Source: Paenibacillus sp.
GTDB taxonomy: Bacteria > Bacillota > Bacilli > Paenibacillales > Paenibacillaceae
Direction: 5' to 3'
DNA: 7,913 nt
Assembly (NCBI GenBank): GCA_029256665.1
Contig: JAQSXN010000157.1
Location: 1 to 7,913 of the forward strand
Every line of letters starts with the position of its first letter. Position 1 is the stretch's first letter. A program made the position numbers and the translations under genes. This document shows, in pieces, positions 1-5,683 of the stretch. The notes beneath the pieces are model-generated. The model was not told the DNA's origin. It saw nothing but the letters and a program-made list of their open reading frames with translations, and made no database searches.

Positions 1-18
1 GAGTTAACTTGAGAGCCA

Positions 19-122
19 TATAAATTTATATTACATGCGGCGGTCCACCCACCCTGCAGGCGTATTGTATTATAAATTTATGCTTCATTTGGCGATCCAC
101 CCACCCTGCAGGCGTGTTGTAG
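19..122. repeat. Two tandem 52-bp repeat units
   Basis: Two directly adjoining units, 19-70 and 71-122, match at 44 of 52 positions by eye. Each begins with TATAAATTTAT (a perfect 12-bp palindrome TATAAATTTATA in the first unit) and contains the invariant core TCCACCCACCCTGCAGGCGT, which includes the palindrome CCTGCAGG. Most mismatches lie in the spacer between the AT palindrome and the core. No third unit follows, and the 18 bases before the first unit do not match the unit's end, so within this window the array has two copies. Neither strand has a reading frame conserved between copies. The function is unknown; it could be a dispersed intergenic repeat. Confidence 0.85.
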
Positions 123-137
123 TATATGTGGTCAAAG

Positions 138-182
138 AATAGCAGCCTCGCTCATCATTTGATGATTGGCGAGGCTGCTATT
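138..182. terminator. Perfect 14-bp-stem hairpin terminator, possibly bidirectional
   Basis: AATAGCAGCCTCGC (138-151) pairs without mismatch with GCGAGGCTGCTATT (169-182). A second small palindrome, TCATCA/TGATGA, sits inside the loop (152-165). On the plus strand the stem runs into TTCTT; on the minus strand it is followed by CTTTG, a poorer T tract. It lies 12 bases past the stop codon of the last permease gene, so it most likely ends the minus-strand ABC operon. It may also stop transcription entering from the left. Confidence 0.8.
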
Positions 183-194
183 TTCTTAAAAACG

Positions 195-1301
195 TTACGG
201 CTTGTTCCGCTCCACGAGGTTGATGCCGATGCCCATAAAGACGACGGTGACGAGCAGCAGCTTGGCGACCGGCATAAACAGCTCGGACCAGCCGGCATCA
301 TACATCGATAGCCCGAGGAAGGCTTCCATCGCGTGCGACATCGGGAAGATCTGTGCGATGCCGAGCAAGATGTCGCTCGTGATCGTCCCCGGCGGCATGT
401 ATGCTCCGCTAACCAGGGGGATCACGGGAATGATCGACGGGTACAGCATGTTAAACTTTTCCGGCGTGCGGGTAATTCCCGTAAACAGCATGGCCATCGC
501 CACGACCGAGATGACGTAAAGGAGCGAGACGGCCAATAGTTCTCCGTACCGATCTCCGATCGCGAAACCGAAGCCGAACCGAAAAATGGCGAGCACGACG
601 GCGACCTGCACGATGCCGATTATAGCGCTGTACGCCATATGCCCCAGGTACATCTGGGATTTGCTCAGCGGAGACAGCACCATCCGGTTCCAGATGCCCG
701 ACGTTTTCTCCGAATTGATCGCGTTGATCTTAAAGCCGATGGTAAACATGACGATGAACAACGAAAAGGCATACGTCAATTGCAGTCCCATATCGTACGA
801 TTGCACTTTGCCGCCCTCGGGCGTGGTCAACTCCACGGCTAGCGGAGGCTGCTCCATATACTGCATTACGCTTTCTCTAATAGACGCTGCCGCTTCCCCG
901 CTCTTGGCTTCGGCCTCCCGAAGCGCAAGCTCTTCTCCGAGTACGGACTTCACATGCCGATCCAGCAGCCCGACATTGTAATCCTCGACCGCCATGACGA
1001 TCCGGAAATCTTCTTTCATCAGCCGGATAGCCGATGACGAAAGCCCTTCCCGCACCTTGCTTCTGGCCGTTTCTTCGTCCAGCAGCCGGAACGCGAACGT
1101 TCCGTTCTCGTTAAGCCGTTCCATGAGCGGCGCGATTTCCGCTTCCGACACCCCCTTGTCGGCGAACACGTCGACCTCGATGACGCCGCTCTTGCTCATG
1201 CCGAACAGAAGGACGGCCACGATGCTGAGCGCGACGAACAGTAGCAGCATGTAAGGAGAACGTTTCTCCTTCATCCATTGCGATAACATCACGGAGAACA
1301 T
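195..1301 (-). CDS. ABC-2 type transporter permease (LnrN/YfiN-like), 368 aa
   Basis: Membrane subunit of an ABC-2 exporter, probably pairing with the permease encoded just upstream to form a heteromeric channel driven by the ATPase at 2611-3543. One hydrophobic helix lies near the N-terminus (about residues 17-34), followed by a polar, probably extracytoplasmic domain (about 35-170). A C-terminal block of about five helices follows (about 173-193, 223-243, 254-276, 285-305, 343-361). The family's cytoplasmic coupling motif is clear at about 198-221 (EKTSGIWNRMVLSP...). The ATG at 1301 is chosen because GGAGG lies 5 bases upstream and the ATG overlaps the preceding stop by one base (TGATG), which suggests translational coupling. 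The frame stays open upstream to 1418, but that Arg-rich extension lies inside the neighbouring gene and lacks membrane-protein character. Family assignment is firm; the LnrN comparison rests on gene order and size, and the substrate is unknown. Confidence 0.9.
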   Translation of the reverse strand: MFSVMLSQWMKEKRSPYMLLLFVALSIVAVLLFGMSKSGVIEVDVFADKGVSEAEIAPLMERLNENGTFAFRLLDEETARSKVREGLSSSAIRLMKEDFRIVMAVEDYNVGLLDRHVKSVLGEELALREAEAKSGEAAASIRESVMQYMEQPPLAVELTTPEGGKVQSYDMGLQLTYAFSLFIVMFTIGFKINAINSEKTSGIWNRMVLSPLSKSQMYLGHMAYSAIIGIVQVAVVLAIFRFGFGFAIGDRYGELLAVSLLYVISVVAMAMLFTGITRTPEKFNMLYPSIIPVIPLVSGAYMPPGTITSDILLGIAQIFPMSHAMEAFLGLSMYDAGWSELFMPVAKLLLVTVVFMGIGINLVERNKP

Positions 1302-2596
1302 CAGATCCTCCCCTTTCTCGGGAACATGGCGATGCCGATGAGCAGCGCCGCGGCCGCGAAGAGCAGCAATTGCGCGAACGCGGCGAACAGATCGCCGTAC
1401 TCCCCTCGCTGAATCCACTCCGTATATGCGGCGAGCGACAAGCCGTTAGGCGTCCATTCTCCCATGCCGCGCAGCCAACCGGGCAGTACGTAAACCGGTA
1501 CGAAGCTGCCCCCGATCGTGCCGAACACCATGATGACGGCCATCATTAAACCGCCGGCCGTATCCTCTTTCAACCGGAAAACCAGCGAGGTGAATATGGC
1601 CGCCAGCGCCGATACGACCGCGCAATACGCCGCGACGAGTCCCGCGATGCCGAGCCAGAACCGAACGTCGCGGCCCGGGAACAAGTCCAGCAAGAAATGG
1701 CACACGAGAAACGCGAGCGTCGCTTGAAGCAAGGTAAGGCTGAAGGTAGACAACGTCTTGCCAGCCAAATACCGGCCGGGCTTGACGCCCGCCAATAAGA
1801 TCCGCGAGAAGACGAGCTCCCGTTTCTCGGTCATCGCTTTGGTCGCCGTGGTCATCGCCATGAACAACGAGAACAACCCGCTGATCGACAACGTAAAATA
1901 TTGGCTGGCCGTCATCGCGTCAAATCCTTCCACTTGCTCGATGCCGCCGTTCATAACCGCCGCGCCGCCGAAGCGGCCGCCCGGCGGGATGCTCTTTTCA
2001 AATGCAACGCCGGCATCCATCGCCGCCGACTCGATGGCCGAGCCGAAGTTAAGCGACCGAGTGAAATCGGACAGCGCGCCATAGAGCACGTCCAGTTCCA
2101 TGGAGGCCTCATCCGAGGTGATGCTCAGCGGCACCGCCTCGTCCGCTCCGAGCATCATGGCTCGAAGCGACGACTCCGTATAGCCCGCCGGAATGGTCAC
2201 GACGGCCGTCCATTCCTCCTCTTCGAGTTTCCGAAACGCCGAATCGGCATCCGCCCGCACGACTTCGACCAGCGACCCTAACGCCTCTCCTTCCAGCATT
2301 TCCTGAAGCAAAGCCGCCGGATTGAGCGACTCCGCAGCTGCCGCGAGCCGCACGACCTCCTCCTCGGATTTCCCCGTCTGCTCCAGCGAGCGTACGAAGG
2401 CGGAGACGCCTTCAGCCGCATCGTCCTCCACGACAAGACCGATCTTGATCCGGAGCGAATCCGCCCCCTGGCCGAACCAATCCGGCATCGCGAGGCTAAG
2501 CACCGCAATCAGAATAAGGGGCATGACCAAGGCGATGAGAATCTCCTTGCGGTCGCGCCAGTACGTCAAGAAATCTTTTCGGAAAAATACGCCCAT
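1301..2596 (-). CDS. ABC-2 type transporter permease (LnrM/YfiM-like), 431 aa
   Basis: First of two ABC-2 membrane subunits in the operon. The N-terminus (RKDFLTYWRDRKEIL) is the usual amphipathic lead-in to helix 1 (about residues 19-37). A long acidic extracytoplasmic domain of about 190 residues follows (38-230), then helices at about 233-252, 284-304, 313-337, 346-369 and 404-424. The coupling region between helices 2 and 3 reads EKRELVFSRILLAG (257-270), and WTPNGLSLAAY (381-391) precedes the last helix, as is common in the family. Start ATG 2596 has a GGGAGGGAG Shine-Dalgarno and lies 14 bases after the ATPase stop. The stop shares one base with the next ATG. It is longer than the downstream partner, mainly through the larger outer domain, so the two permeases are diverged rather than recent duplicates. 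Family assignment is firm; substrate unknown. Confidence 0.9.
   Translation of the reverse strand: MGVFFRKDFLTYWRDRKEILIALVMPLILIAVLSLAMPDWFGQGADSLRIKIGLVVEDDAAEGVSAFVRSLEQTGKSEEEVVRLAAAAESLNPAALLQEMLEGEALGSLVEVVRADADSAFRKLEEEEWTAVVTIPAGYTESSLRAMMLGADEAVPLSITSDEASMELDVLYGALSDFTRSLNFGSAIESAAMDAGVAFEKSIPPGGRFGGAAVMNGGIEQVEGFDAMTASQYFTLSISGLFSLFMAMTTATKAMTEKRELVFSRILLAGVKPGRYLAGKTLSTFSLTLLQATLAFLVCHFLLDLFPGRDVRFWLGIAGLVAAYCAVVSALAAIFTSLVFRLKEDTAGGLMMAVIMVFGTIGGSFVPVYVLPGWLRGMGEWTPNGLSLAAYTEWIQRGEYGDLFAAFAQLLLFAAAALLIGIAMFPRKGRI
1307..1311 (-). promoter_or_regulatory. Shine-Dalgarno setting the second permease start
   Basis: GGAGG, 5 bases before ATG 1301 and within the last codons of the upstream permease gene. 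It supports this ATG over the much longer open frame. Confidence 0.75.
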
Positions 2597-2610
2597 GCTT
2601 CTCCCTCCCT

Positions 2611-3543
2611 TTAATCCCGAAGCTTCCGGCCCGTCAGGTGCAAGAACACATCCTCTAGGCTGGGGGAATGGATATGCATATTGAGAATCTGGACCTTTTG
2701 CCGCTCCGCCGCTTGCACGACGGCCGACATCATGTGGCTTTGTTTGGAGACGATCAGCTTAATTCCGTCTCCCGTCTCCTCCGCTTGGCGCACCGCCTCG
2801 TGCTCCTGAAGCTCCAACAGCAATCCCGAACTAGGCGCGTTAAGTTTGACGTAAAGCGTGTCTTCGCCGGATAAAATGCGGCCAAGCTCGTTATGCGTGC
2901 CGGACGCGATGATTCGTCCGTGATCCATGATGTAGACCCGATTGCAGAGCTGCTCTACTTCTTCCATGTAATGGCTGGTATATAAGACCGTCGTCCCTTT
3001 GTCCCTGTTAAGCAGCCGAACCGTATTCAGAATATGATTGCGGGACTGAGGGTCGATGCCGACGGTCGGTTCGTCCATGATGACGATCCGGGGATCGTGC
3101 AACAGCGCCGCCGCGATGTTGATTCGCCGTTTCATGCCGCCGGAATAGGTCCGGATCAGCTCCTTCTGGCGTTCGCGCAAGCCGACCATTTCCAGCGTTT
3201 CTTGGATTTTTTGTTCCAGCGGCTTCCCCCTCAGACCATATATCCGGCCAAAAAACTTCAAGTTCTCGTAAGCGCTAAGCTCCGCGTACAGCGCGATTTC
3301 CTGCGGCACGACCCCCAGCACCCGGCGAATGATGGCGGGATCCTTGAGTACGCTTCGCCCGCTTAATCGCACATCGCCTTCGCTCGGCTTAAGCAATGAC
3401 GCGATCATGGAGATCAGCGTTGACTTGCCTGCTCCGTTTGGTCCCAGCAAACCGACGGACTCGCCTTCCTCCAGGTAGATGCTGGCCCCGTCCACCGCCG
3501 CTTTTCCTTTAAACGTTTTGCGAAGTTCCACTGTCTCCAGCAT
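2611..3543 (-). CDS. ABC transporter ATP-binding protein (LnrL/YfiL-like), 310 aa
   Basis: Cytoplasmic ATPase that powers the two ABC-2 permeases encoded after it. Numbering from ATG 3543: Walker [10 protein letters not shown] at 34-42, Q-loop Gln81, signature YSGGMKRR at 133-140, Walker B IVIMDEP at 153-159 with catalytic Glu158, and switch His191. The C-terminal region (about 225-310) resembles the DrrA/DUF4162-type accessory domain and ends in [16 protein letters not shown], typical of drug-export ATPases. All nucleotide-binding motifs are intact. Two starts are possible: ATG 3543 has GGAGG 8 bases upstream, while ATG 3558 (five residues longer, 315 aa) has a weaker AAGGAAGG 9 bases upstream. 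The first is preferred because of the better site. The gene has its own probable promoter and is separated from the regulator gene by a terminator, so it likely opens a three-gene operon. Gene order matches the ATPase of the linearmycin-resistance transporter; the substrate here is inferred only. Confidence 0.93.
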   Translation of the reverse strand: MLETVELRKTFKGKAAVDGASIYLEEGESVGLLGPNGAGKSTLISMIASLLKPSEGDVRLSGRSVLKDPAIIRRVLGVVPQEIALYAELSAYENLKFFGRIYGLRGKPLEQKIQETLEMVGLRERQKELIRTYSGGMKRRINIAAALLHDPRIVIMDEPTVGIDPQSRNHILNTVRLLNRDKGTTVLYTSHYMEEVEQLCNRVYIMDHGRIIASGTHNELGRILSGEDTLYVKLNAPSSGLLLELQEHEAVRQAEETGDGIKLIVSKQSHMMSAVVQAAERQKVQILNMHIHSPSLEDVFLHLTGRKLRD

Positions 3544-3551
3544 GGAAACGA

Positions 3552-3556
3552 CCTCC
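3552..3556 (-). promoter_or_regulatory. Shine-Dalgarno for the ATPase gene (internal start)
   Basis: GGAGG, 8 bases before ATG 3543. It overlaps the alternative ATG at 3556-3558, so use of one start would probably hinder the other. Confidence 0.6.
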
Positions 3557-3584
3557 ATTTCGTTCTACCTTCCTTGGCTCTCAT

Positions 3585-3590
3585 TGTATA
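3585..3590 (-). promoter_or_regulatory. Probable -10 of the ABC operon promoter
   Basis: TATACA reads on the minus strand about 27 bases before the first possible start codon. At 16-17 bp upstream there is no good -35 (GTGATC or AGTGAT), as expected for a promoter that needs an activator. This would place the transcription start near 3578. Inferred from spacing and motif only. Confidence 0.45.
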
Positions 3591-3592
3591 AG

Positions 3593-3618
3593 AAAAAAGA
3601 CAGCGAGATCACTGTCTT
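3593..3618 (-). terminator. Intrinsic terminator after the response regulator gene
   Basis: On the minus strand, AAGACAG pairs with CTGTCTT (3618-3612 with 3603-3597). It is extended inward by a U-G and a G-C pair to a 9-bp stem with an ATCT loop, and followed by TTTTCTT. It lies 62 bases past the regulator stop codon. It would separate the two-component operon from the ABC operon, or act as a leaky stop giving low basal transporter expression. Confidence 0.7.
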
Positions 3619-3626
3619 CGGTCATT
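3613..3626. promoter_or_regulatory. Candidate regulator box, proximal copy
   Basis: TGTCTTCGGTCATT (plus strand) matches the distal box at 12 of 14 positions. It abuts the expected -35 position of the ABC operon promoter, centred near -42 if transcription starts at about 3578, and overlaps the upstream arm of the terminator hairpin. Proposed as a binding site for the NarL-type regulator encoded next door; inference. Confidence 0.4.
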
Positions 3627-3642
3627 CGCATGGAGGGAAACC

Positions 3643-3657
3643 ATGACTTCCGTCATT
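3643..3657. promoter_or_regulatory. Candidate regulator box, distal copy, with dyad
   Basis: TGACTTCCGTCATT (3644-3657) is repeated 31 bp away at 3613-3626 in the same orientation, close to three helical turns. This copy is itself an interrupted palindrome, ATGAC-TTCC-GTCAT (3643-3656), as expected for a dimeric regulator. It lies in the only sizeable gap of the minus-strand gene cluster. Confidence 0.4.
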
Positions 3658-3680
3658 TTATTTTTGCACCGAAACGCTTA

Positions 3681-4313
3681 TTAGACGATTCCGTGCCGGA
3701 TCGCGTAGATTGCGAGCTGGGTGCGGTCGCGGAGTTCCAGCTTGTCCATGATTCCGCTGATATGATTTTTGACCGTGCCGACGGACAATCCGAGCTCCTC
3801 GGCAATCTCCTTGTTGCTTCTGCCTTCGCCAACGAGCCTGGCAATGGCAAGCTCGCGCGGCGTAATGGAAGCGTCGACCGGCTCCGCCTTGGCATCGCCA
3901 AGCAATCGGGGTATGAGTTTGGCGGCGACATGATCCTGCAAGGACAGTCCTCCGGTCAAGCAGCTGCGGATGGAGCGGACGAGCGCCTCCGGCTCCGCTT
4001 CCTTCAGCATGTAGCCATGCGCCCCGCTTTTCATCGCTTCCAAGGCATATTCGTCATCATTAAACGTCGTCAACATAAGCACCTTGCACCCCGGCCAGCG
4101 CCGGCGGATTGCGCGAAGCGCTTCGAGGCCGGTCATGACCGGCATTTGAATGTCCAGCACGGCAACGTCGAAAGCTTGTTTCCCGCATAAGGCGACCGCT
4201 TCCTTCCCATTGCCCGCTTCGCCCGTCACCTTGAGCTCCGGATCCGTTTCGATCATCATTCTGAGACCCTGACGCACCATCGCCTGATCTTCGGCAAGCA
4301 ATATCCGTATCAT
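3681..4313 (-). CDS. NarL/LuxR-family response regulator (LnrK/YfiK-like), 210 aa
   Basis: Cytoplasmic transcription factor activated by phosphorylation from the kinase encoded just upstream. Receiver domain at about residues 1-120: acidic pair Glu8/Asp9, phosphoacceptor Asp54 (in VLDIQMP), switch Thr82 or Thr83, and Lys104 (in MLKEA). A LuxR-type helix-turn-helix follows at about 148-207, with ITPRELAIARLVGEG and the recognition segment SNKEIAEELGLSVGTVKNHI. All catalytic positions are present. Start ATG 4313 has AAGGAGG 6 bases upstream and overlaps the kinase stop as ATGA, implying translational coupling and balanced amounts of the two partners. The gene ends before an intrinsic terminator. 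Its likely target is the adjacent ABC operon, because two similar boxes lie directly upstream of it; that target is inferred from context and from the known B. subtilis arrangement. Confidence 0.93.
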   Translation of the reverse strand: MIRILLAEDQAMVRQGLRMMIETDPELKVTGEAGNGKEAVALCGKQAFDVAVLDIQMPVMTGLEALRAIRRRWPGCKVLMLTTFNDDEYALEAMKSGAHGYMLKEAEPEALVRSIRSCLTGGLSLQDHVAAKLIPRLLGDAKAEPVDASITPRELAIARLVGEGRSNKEIAEELGLSVGTVKNHISGIMDKLELRDRTQLAIYAIRHGIV

Positions 4314-5458
4314 TTCGCTCCTCCTTCCCTGTTGACCAGCGTATAAGCGCCTCGAACGACGAACAAGCCGTCATACGAGCGAGCTTCGAGCTGTCCTCCC
4401 GACTCTTCGATTCTCTCCCTCATGCCGCGCAAACCAAATCCCTCGTAGAACGCGACGCCTTGCTTGACGGAGTTCGACACCTCGAACCGGAACACGCTGC
4501 CGCCGCCCGGCGCTTCGAACGTAATTCGGGCCTCGCGTCCGACTCCGTGCCGCATCGCGTTGGTCAGCGCCTCCTGCACGGCCCGATAAATGGCGATCGA
4601 TTGCCGCGGGGCGAGCGGCGCCGTCAGCGCGCCGTCCTTGATCGTGAATTCGAGGCGCATAAAGCTTTCGGCCTCGAGCCTGCGCAGGAGCCTCATGATG
4701 GAAGACAAGCCGCCTGTCTCGTCTTCCTTCAACGTTCTGACCGCGCCACGCGTCTCCTCCAGACTTTCCTTCGCAAGCGACTTAAGCTCTTCCAGCATGG
4801 GTTTCGTCGCCTCGTCAGCCTCCAGCCGCTGCAGCTCGAGCTGCATGAGAAGCGCGGTAAGCTTATGGCCCACCGAATCGTGAATCTCGCGGGCAACGTG
4901 GGCGCGCTCCTCTTGACGCGCCTCCTCGCCGCCCGATGCGAGCTTGCGTTTGACGCTTCTATATTCGCTCAGCAGCGCTTCGTTCCTGGCCCTGGCTTCA
5001 TCGCGTTCGCGAAGCAGCCGGTTCGACGCGTATAGGCATGAGCCCAATCCCGCCGCGAGGAGCAAAAGAAACGGAGGCGGCAGGCCCGGCAGCCCTGCGG
5101 CCAACGGGGCAGCCGCTCCGGCAAGCGCGATCGCGCCAACGATGGCGGCATGGATGCCGGGCAACCGGTAAGCCGCTTTGCCGGCAATCAAGCCGAACAC
5201 CAGCAGCGGATACGGATTGACGCCGCTTCCTTCTCCCGGCCATAACGCCGCGGCGGCAAACGCGACCGATATGCCCAACAAGGCGGTTAACGCCTTGGGC
5301 CGATGCCGGAACAAGGGCACGGCGAAATAAGCCGCGAGCAGCAGCGCGCTGAACGTCATGCGCCAAGCCAGCTCGTTGCCTCCGGCGGCAGGTTCATAGG
5401 CAACCGCAAGATAAAGCGCAACCGTCAAAAACGCAAGCCACAACCAGAACGTTCGCAC
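4310..5458 (-). CDS. Sensor histidine kinase, HisKA_3 type (LnrJ/YfiJ-like), 382 aa
   Basis: Membrane sensor that phosphorylates the regulator encoded directly after it. About six hydrophobic helices (roughly residues 3-20, 34-50, 56-73, 82-97, 102-121, 127-145) form a compact N-terminal domain with no large outer loop, suggesting sensing of the membrane or of a ligand within it. A charged linker with coiled-coil character (about 147-185) leads to the dimerisation domain with phosphoacceptor His193 in REIHDSVGHKL. The DxxxH pattern after it suggests phosphatase activity too. The ATPase domain has the N-box (QEALTNAMRHG, Asn300) and G-box (GFGLRGMRERI, 340-350). The usual Asp of the DxGxG motif is replaced by Ser-Asn-Ser at about 328-330. 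The start is GTG 5458, the only start codon in frame before the upstream stop that keeps helix 1 whole. GGAGG lies only 1 base before it, so AGAGGGG 8 bases upstream is the more plausible site. Confidence 0.9.
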   Translation of the reverse strand: MRTFWLWLAFLTVALYLAVAYEPAAGGNELAWRMTFSALLLAAYFAVPLFRHRPKALTALLGISVAFAAAALWPGEGSGVNPYPLLVFGLIAGKAAYRLPGIHAAIVGAIALAGAAAPLAAGLPGLPPPFLLLLAAGLGSCLYASNRLLRERDEARARNEALLSEYRSVKRKLASGGEEARQEERAHVAREIHDSVGHKLTALLMQLELQRLEADEATKPMLEELKSLAKESLEETRGAVRTLKEDETGGLSSIMRLLRRLEAESFMRLEFTIKDGALTAPLAPRQSIAIYRAVQEALTNAMRHGVGREARITFEAPGGGSVFRFEVSNSVKQGVAFYEGFGLRGMRERIEESGGQLEARSYDGLFVVRGAYTLVNREGGAK

Positions 5459-5466
5459 GCCTCCAG

Positions 5467-5473
5467 CCCCTCT
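5467..5473 (-). promoter_or_regulatory. Unusual ribosome binding site of the kinase gene
   Basis: AGAGGGG lies 8 bases before GTG 5458. A better-looking GGAGG (5460-5464) sits only 1 base from the GTG and is probably too close to serve it. A GTG start with a non-ideal site suggests low kinase synthesis. Confidence 0.4.
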
Positions 5474-5516
5474 CCACGAGCCGCATGCCCGTCTTCCCTT
5501 TACTAAACTCTACCAA

Positions 5517-5545
5517 ATTATATCGAAGACGGATGCTTGCGTCCA
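5517..5545 (-). promoter_or_regulatory. SigA-type promoter for the kinase-regulator operon
   Basis: The minus strand has a consensus -10 TATAAT (5517-5522) and a -35-like TGGACG (5540-5545, 4 of 6 matches to TTGACA) with a 17-bp spacer. Transcription would start near 5510, leaving a leader of about 50 bases before GTG 5458. Confidence 0.6.
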
Positions 5546-5624
5546 ACCAAGCGAACGATTCCTACTCTTTCACCCGCTCATAAACAATAGTCCCTAGCGA
5601 CCAGTTAATAGTTCTTATGGTCTA

Positions 5625-5652
5625 TAAAAATCATGTCGAAAAATGCCGAATA
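5625..5652 (+). promoter_or_regulatory. SigD-type (motility) promoter for the chemoreceptor gene
   Basis: TAAA (5625-5628), 16 bases, then GCCGAATA (5645-5652) matches the SigD/sigma-28 pattern TAAA-N15-GCCGATAT, apart from the end of the -10 and one extra spacer base. Transcription would start near 5660, just before the AAGGAG site at 5670-5675. Chemoreceptor genes are typical SigD targets, which supports the call. Confidence 0.65.
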
Positions 5653-5669
5653 ATGGCGTATACGAAATA

Positions 5670-5675
5670 AAGGAG
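5670..5675 (+). promoter_or_regulatory. Shine-Dalgarno setting the chemoreceptor start
   Basis: AAGGAG, 8 bases before ATG 5684. The upstream in-frame GTG at 5675 overlaps this site and so cannot be served by it. Confidence 0.8.
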
Positions 5676-5683
5676 TGGCCGCT

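Noticed and set aside
19..122. Tandem units as a CRISPR array or repeated small peptides
   Set aside because: The units adjoin with no unique spacers, and a possible 20-codon minus-strand peptide in one unit is replaced by ATG-TAA in the other.
586..981. Plus-strand open frame of 131 codons
   Set aside because: Antisense to the second permease, with Ser- and Thr-rich content typical of a shadow frame and no supporting start signal.
1302..1418. N-terminal extension of the second permease to 407 aa
   Set aside because: It is Arg-rich, overlaps the end of the upstream permease by 117 bases, and lacks a ribosome binding site; ATG 1301 has GGAGG at good spacing.
3630..4190. Plus-strand open frame of 186 codons
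   Set aside because: It lies antisense to the well-supported response regulator gene and shows no recognisable domain; it is a by-product of GC-rich codon use.
4460..5035. Plus-strand open frame of 191 codons
   Set aside because: Antisense to the sensor kinase gene, rich in Arg and His, and without domain character.
5675..5683. GTG start giving a three-residue longer chemoreceptor
   Set aside because: The GTG overlaps the AAGGAG site itself, which is correctly spaced for ATG 5684.
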